From: Ophioderma brevispina
Taxonomy: Eukaryota; Echinodermata; Ophiuroidea; Amphilepidida; Ophiodermatidae
Direction: 5' to 3'
DNA length: 64,000 nt
Assembly: GCA_023653785.1 (NCBI GenBank)
Contig: JAMKCH010014268.1
Coordinates: forward strand, 1 to 64,000
The notes beneath the pieces were generated by a model. It had not been told where the DNA came from, ran no database searches, and saw nothing but the letters and a program-made list of their open reading frames with translations. How positions within the stretch are numbered: position 1 is the first letter of the stretch; the number at the start of each line of letters is the position of its first letter. Positions 59,904-64,000 of the stretch are shown here, piece after piece. The position numbers and the translations under genes were made by a program.

Positions 59904-60469
59904 CTTATTAATCAGGGATAATTGTGTACAAGTCCATAGAACTGCTTTTATGTAGACACAACCACCAATAGTGAAAAAATCTAAAGTTTGAGGACATTTG
60001 TCCTAAATATACCTACAGGGATGGTCTCAAGATCACACTAAAAGCGTGATTGGTGGTTAACCAGTAAAGAATAAACAAAGATTTAATCAGTGTTTGTGTT
60101 TGAGGTCAAATGTATATCATGGGGCACAATATCAAGCTGAAAACTGTGATATTCACCGGGAAAGGCTTTTTTGATGCTCAAGTCGGAATTTAGATACGCA
60201 CGTATAAAAATTACAGGAATCAGATGAAAGTTCTGCCTTGTCTTTAATACACGTTTAAGCCAACCACATGCAGGATTAATTTTAGCATACCATGCCAGTA
60301 ACGTCAAATTATAACAAATATGAATTTTGATGATTTATCCGATGTTTCGGATTAGCCAATTGCTGCTAATCCCTTTAAGCATTATGGGACAGATCAAAAA
60401 GGGACAACTGTGACCACTGGAAAAAAAAATGAAATTTGAGGAAATTTTTGAAGCTCTAATTAAAACAAT
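59904..60469. other. Unassigned AT-rich sequence
   Basis: No gene or element recognised. Confidence 0.3.
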
Positions 60470-61040
60470 AACTCGACCCATACTAACTCGCCCAATACCA
60501 ATTCGTCCATAGCAAATGGCCCCATATTAATTCTTCCCCGTATTATGGCCTCGCCATTTTGACTTGCCCATATTCAACTCGCTCCATAACAACTCGCCAA
60601 TTATTAATTTGCCAATAGCAACTCTTCCAATATAATCTAGCCAGCCGATACCAACTATGCCAAAGTATACCTAGAATTACCAACAACTGTATCAACTCGT
60701 CACATGACTCACTCAATCGCATCTATGATTGAAGCTCGAAGAAACACTAACGCGACGCATCAACTCGCCCAATAGCAACTCGTCCATAGCAAACGTCCTC
60801 ATATTACTTCTTCCCCGTATTAGTGATCGCCCCATTTTGCCTTGACCCACTCATCTCGCTCCATAAAACTGCCCATTCTTAATGTGCGATATCAAACTCT
60901 TCCAATATAATCTAGCCGATACCAACTCGTCAAAGGCTCATTCCAATCGCTCTACTTATTTTCAAATCGGCCGATACCAACTGGCCCAATTATTACAAGC
61001 CCATATCGAATCGCCTCTTATCAATCGCCTATTAAAGGAA
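60470..61040. repeat. Degenerate ~14-bp repeat with ~280-bp higher-order period
   Basis: Strings such as AACTCGCCCATA, AACTCGCTCCATAACAACTC and ACCAACTCGTC recur every 13-16 bp. A larger unit is repeated: CCATATTAATTCTTCCCCGTATTA near 60,521 reappears as TCATATTACTTCTTCCCCGTATTA near 60,798, and CTCTTCCAATATAATCTAGCC near 60,623 reappears near 60,897. Related strings occur at 61,796-61,860 and 63,823-63,872, so the family extends into the next block. Confidence 0.8.
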
Positions 61041-62402
61041 TATCAGTGATTTGCTAAATCAGCAAATCGAAAAAAATCATCAAAAATCAGAATTTTGAAT
61101 GTACAACAAGTACCGGTACCCTAACACTACCTGCAAATGATAAGACCAAGAAGCAAACCTAATAAGGACAGAATCGGAGATTTAGTCATTACTGTCCGAA
61201 CGGACACTACTACAACACGTAATGGAATGGAGAATCGTATCTTGGAACACTGCCGTTTTCTGCCTTTTCTTTCAATTCTACAGATGGAAATAATTATGAG
61301 AAGTCTACAGGGACTTCTTCACTTTGAAGCTATCCTGCCAAATTTCAAATATTTTTCAAATCACTGATAGTGGCTTTAATAACTTGGGCCCCAATATCAC
61401 TTTGCTACCTTCATTCAGCCCTTCTATAATTGAAAATATCAAATATCTTCGAAGACGATTACACTTCAGCCACTCACTTTGTTACGAAATGATAGAAAGT
61501 ATGGTTCAGCTACTCTATGCTGCTCTATGGGGTAGTACAAGACAACACATGTAACTGCATCTTGATAAACCGTAATTAATTAAGATTTCTCAACTGCATT
61601 TATATCACTTTTGGCCACCACTTAACACTAACAGATACTTTAAATATCTTTTCATGACGATACTTCAGCAACCTATGTAACATTATAGTTCTAAAGCTAG
61701 TTGAACTTGTTTTTGATACTGCTATACTGTAAGAAAATGACAACTTTAAACACACTGTAAACGAAATTACATTGATCCATTTGTCCCCCGCATTATTAGC
61801 TCACTCCATTTCCACTTGCCCCATATTCACATCGCCCACATTATTTCATCAGCCCACTTAACTAAAAATATCTTCCAGTAACGATAAAACTTTAGCAATA
61901 CTAACATTATAACAACAATTTTACAAAGTGGCATCAAGTTTTAAAAAGAGAGAACGTCAACGCAACTATATATAATAACAACTGTGAATACAAATGTTTA
62001 AGCTGCTGCTGCTTCTGCTACTACTCTTTATCCCGAGAGCCCCTTTCTGTCGTCGTATAGGAGCACAGTATGATCTCAACCACTTTATGGCAATTTTATA
62101 ACAAAGTGTTTGCTGATTTATATTGTTCATGGAAGATATTTAACTATTTTTTAATTATAAAGGTGGGCTATAAGCTAGGCGAGCTGGGGATGGGTTTGAA
62201 TTTAAGCAATCTGGCAAAAATTGGCCTAAATTCGTAAAGTTTTTCAAGATTGAAGTTTTTTTATATATTCTTCCTTTGTGTATTACTTAGTGTAGTGCAG
62301 TTACTTACTGCCATAGAGGCAGCAGCAGCAGCTCAACGCCCTTCGGGAACAATTCTTGTTACAAAGTTGGTTGAAGCTATCCCTTTTAAACATTTTTAAG
62401 CG

Positions 62403-62430
62403 CACTTTGTAACAATTTTGTTACAAAGTG
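62403..62430. repeat. Perfect 28-bp hairpin
   Basis: CACTTTGTAACAA, loop TT, then TTGTTACAAAGTG. It is the best preserved copy of the core of the surrounding modules. Confidence 0.9.
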
Positions 62431-63189
62431 GGTTGAACTGTCCTTTTAAAAATACGTACCTTGTTTATAACAAGTATGTTGGATTGCTGAGGTACATCGT
62501 CATATGAAGATATTTAAGTATTTTTAAAGTTGTAACTGTGGGTTTAAGTTAACATTAACTACAGAAGGGGGCCTGCTAAGGGCCCATTTTTGTCTTTCTT
62601 CGGTCCGTGTATTTTAATACTGCGATATATTTTGTTTATTTTTGTTACATTTGTCTATGTTTTAGTGCGCTTGCATTGCCCGCAAAAATAATAAATCCAT
62701 AACGTCGTTTTTGCGTTAATTAGCATGGTCTAGTTTACTGTGTTCTTGGATTTTCACATAATGCATACTAGTTAATAAACGCAGTAAATACCCCAACAAA
62801 AAAATCTTGAGAACGTCCGCATTAAATTTTACATTCATTATATCGCATTTCACTGTTGAAATCTATGGATAAATTACATTTTACAAACTTGTAACCTTAA
62901 CAAAATATGAAATTTTTAATATTTTATATTTTGTTAGTGTGTTCAAGTTATCCCTTACTGCCATCTATAAGAGCAACACTAACGCACTTTGTAACCAGTT
63001 TGTTACATGTGGTTAAAGCTGTCCCTTTTAAAAATTTAACCACTTTGTAACAATGTTGTTACAAATTTGGGTTTGCTGAGGTACATCGCCATGAATATAT
63101 TAAGTAATGTTAAGTGTCAAATGTTGGTTGAGTGTAACACGTAACTGCATAAGGGGCCTGCTAGGGCCCTTTTTGTTTTTTTCTCTCTC

Positions 63190-63206
63190 TCTCTCGGTCC
63201 TGTTTT
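63190..63206. repeat. (CT)n microsatellite
   Basis: TCTCTCTCTCTCTC-type tract of about 15 bp inside a palindromic module. Confidence 0.85.
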
Positions 63207-63810
63207 TTAACGCTGCATGAGTCTGAAAATCAGAATCCAGCAACTCTCTCATTTTATTTTGGTCATGGGACCACGTGCATAAGGGGGGGGCTTCCTAGGG
63301 ACCTACGTAATTAACGCAAAACGACCGCGATAGATTTTGATGTTTGCCTCTAAGATAGACAATACCAACAATATAATCGAGAAATACGCAGCCCGAAACA
63401 CAACGGGCCCTTTGGAGGCCCCTTATAAGTTAATTGTTAATTCAGCCCACTCTTACAAGTTAAAAATACATTGATATCTTCCATGACGATTCATAATCAA
63501 CCCACTTTGGTAAAAAAAAGTTACAAAGTGCGTTAACCATTGGTAAATGGGACAACTTCAACCAACTTTGTACCCAAATTGTTACAACATTTCCATTAAG
63601 CAGGCTGCTGCTGCTCTTTATGGCAGAAAGTATAACTCAATACCTAAGTAACACGATCAGAGAATTATATAAAAATCTCTCTCAAATTAAAATGTTTTAA
63701 CCAACCTCAAATGACAACATGAATGTCATTCAGCGACCCACTTTGTATAAAATTCCTATAAAGTGGTTGAGCTCTACTGCTGCTCTAATAGGCAGTGGGG
63801 AGAACTCATA

Positions 63811-64000
63811 CACACTACCAAAATCGCTCATTACCAACTCGCCCCCATTCTTAGCCCACCTCATATCAAAACTCCTACATTTTTCGACCACTGAAGCAAA
63901 ACCCCCACTATGTACAACTTGTTACCAAGTGCGTGTAATGACTAGGTTTATGAATTAAACACGTTTCTGTACTAACTTTAAAGAACTTTTAGATATAAGT
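63811..64000. other. Window end, repeat-derived
   Basis: Contains another AACTCGCCCCCATTC-type string related to the array at 60,470 and a TACAACTTGTTACCAAGTGCG fragment of the palindromic module. No gene; the repeat field probably continues beyond the window. Confidence 0.5.

Larger units (their letters stand above)
61425..63810. repeat. Cluster of palindromic ACTTTGTAAC/GTTACAAAGT modules
   Basis: Several relatives of one module occur in both orientations. Forward: about 62,310-62,600 and 62,945-63,205 (shared CACTTTGTAACAA..TTGTTACA, CCCTTTTAAA, TTGCTGAGGTACATCG, GGGGCCTGCTA). Inverted: about 61,430-61,550, 61,635-61,735, 61,864-61,950, 61,995-62,165, 63,380-63,645 and 63,690-63,800 (AAATATCTT.C..GACGAT, CACTTTGT, TTACAAAGTG, GCTGCTGCTG). 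AGCAGC/GCTGCT triplets flank several copies. No open frame of note. Looks like a foldback- or MITE-derived repeat field. Confidence 0.75.

Overview
The window looks like a stretch of AT-rich, repeat-dense metazoan nuclear DNA, most likely from a marine invertebrate; the lineage cannot be fixed from sequence alone. There is no rRNA gene, no intact tRNA gene, no operon and no complete protein-coding gene. What can be recognised is mostly transposable elements in decay: a CR1/L2-like non-LTR retrotransposon (16.95-19.83 kb, +), three further non-LTR reverse-transcriptase remnants (6.9 kb +, 49.2-50.2 kb +, 54.4-55.2 kb -), one Ty3/Gypsy LTR retrotransposon with both LTRs, primer-binding site, polypurine tract and a 5-bp target duplication (35,687-40,479), a Tc1/mariner-like transposase remnant (25.2-25.96 kb, -), and several MITE-like elements with terminal inverted repeats.

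The most unusual elements are two copies of one foldback-like family (21,837-24,968 and 41,757-44,211). Their long inverted arms are built of tandem units of about 170 bp, and the interior holds open frames that are present in both inverted arms of the first copy. The second copy is followed within about 250 bp by a 2.2-kb satellite (44,466-46,690) of 36-38-bp units in two subtypes, some separated by a GC-rich CCGCGG spacer. The right end of the window (60.5-64 kb) is another repeat field: degenerate 14-bp units organised into a period of about 280 bp, then many copies in both orientations of a module centred on the palindrome-forming sequence CACTTTGTAAC/GTTACAAAGTG.

Host coding sequence is only hinted at. 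The best candidate is an exon-like stretch at 56,082-56,409 (+): a CTAAC branch-point-like motif, a pyrimidine tract and AG, then about 109 codons of protein-like sequence interrupted by one single-base frameshift in a T run. Weaker exon-like pieces lie at 1.78-1.96 kb (-), 8.5-9.3 kb (+), 30.46 kb (+), 34.35-34.48 kb (-), 50.8 kb (+), 58.75 kb (+) and 59.6 kb (+). None could be assigned to a family. The rest is AT-rich sequence with microsatellites and old dispersed repeats. Frequent one-base indels in the repeats and reading frames mean that either decay or uncorrected long-read errors shape what is seen.
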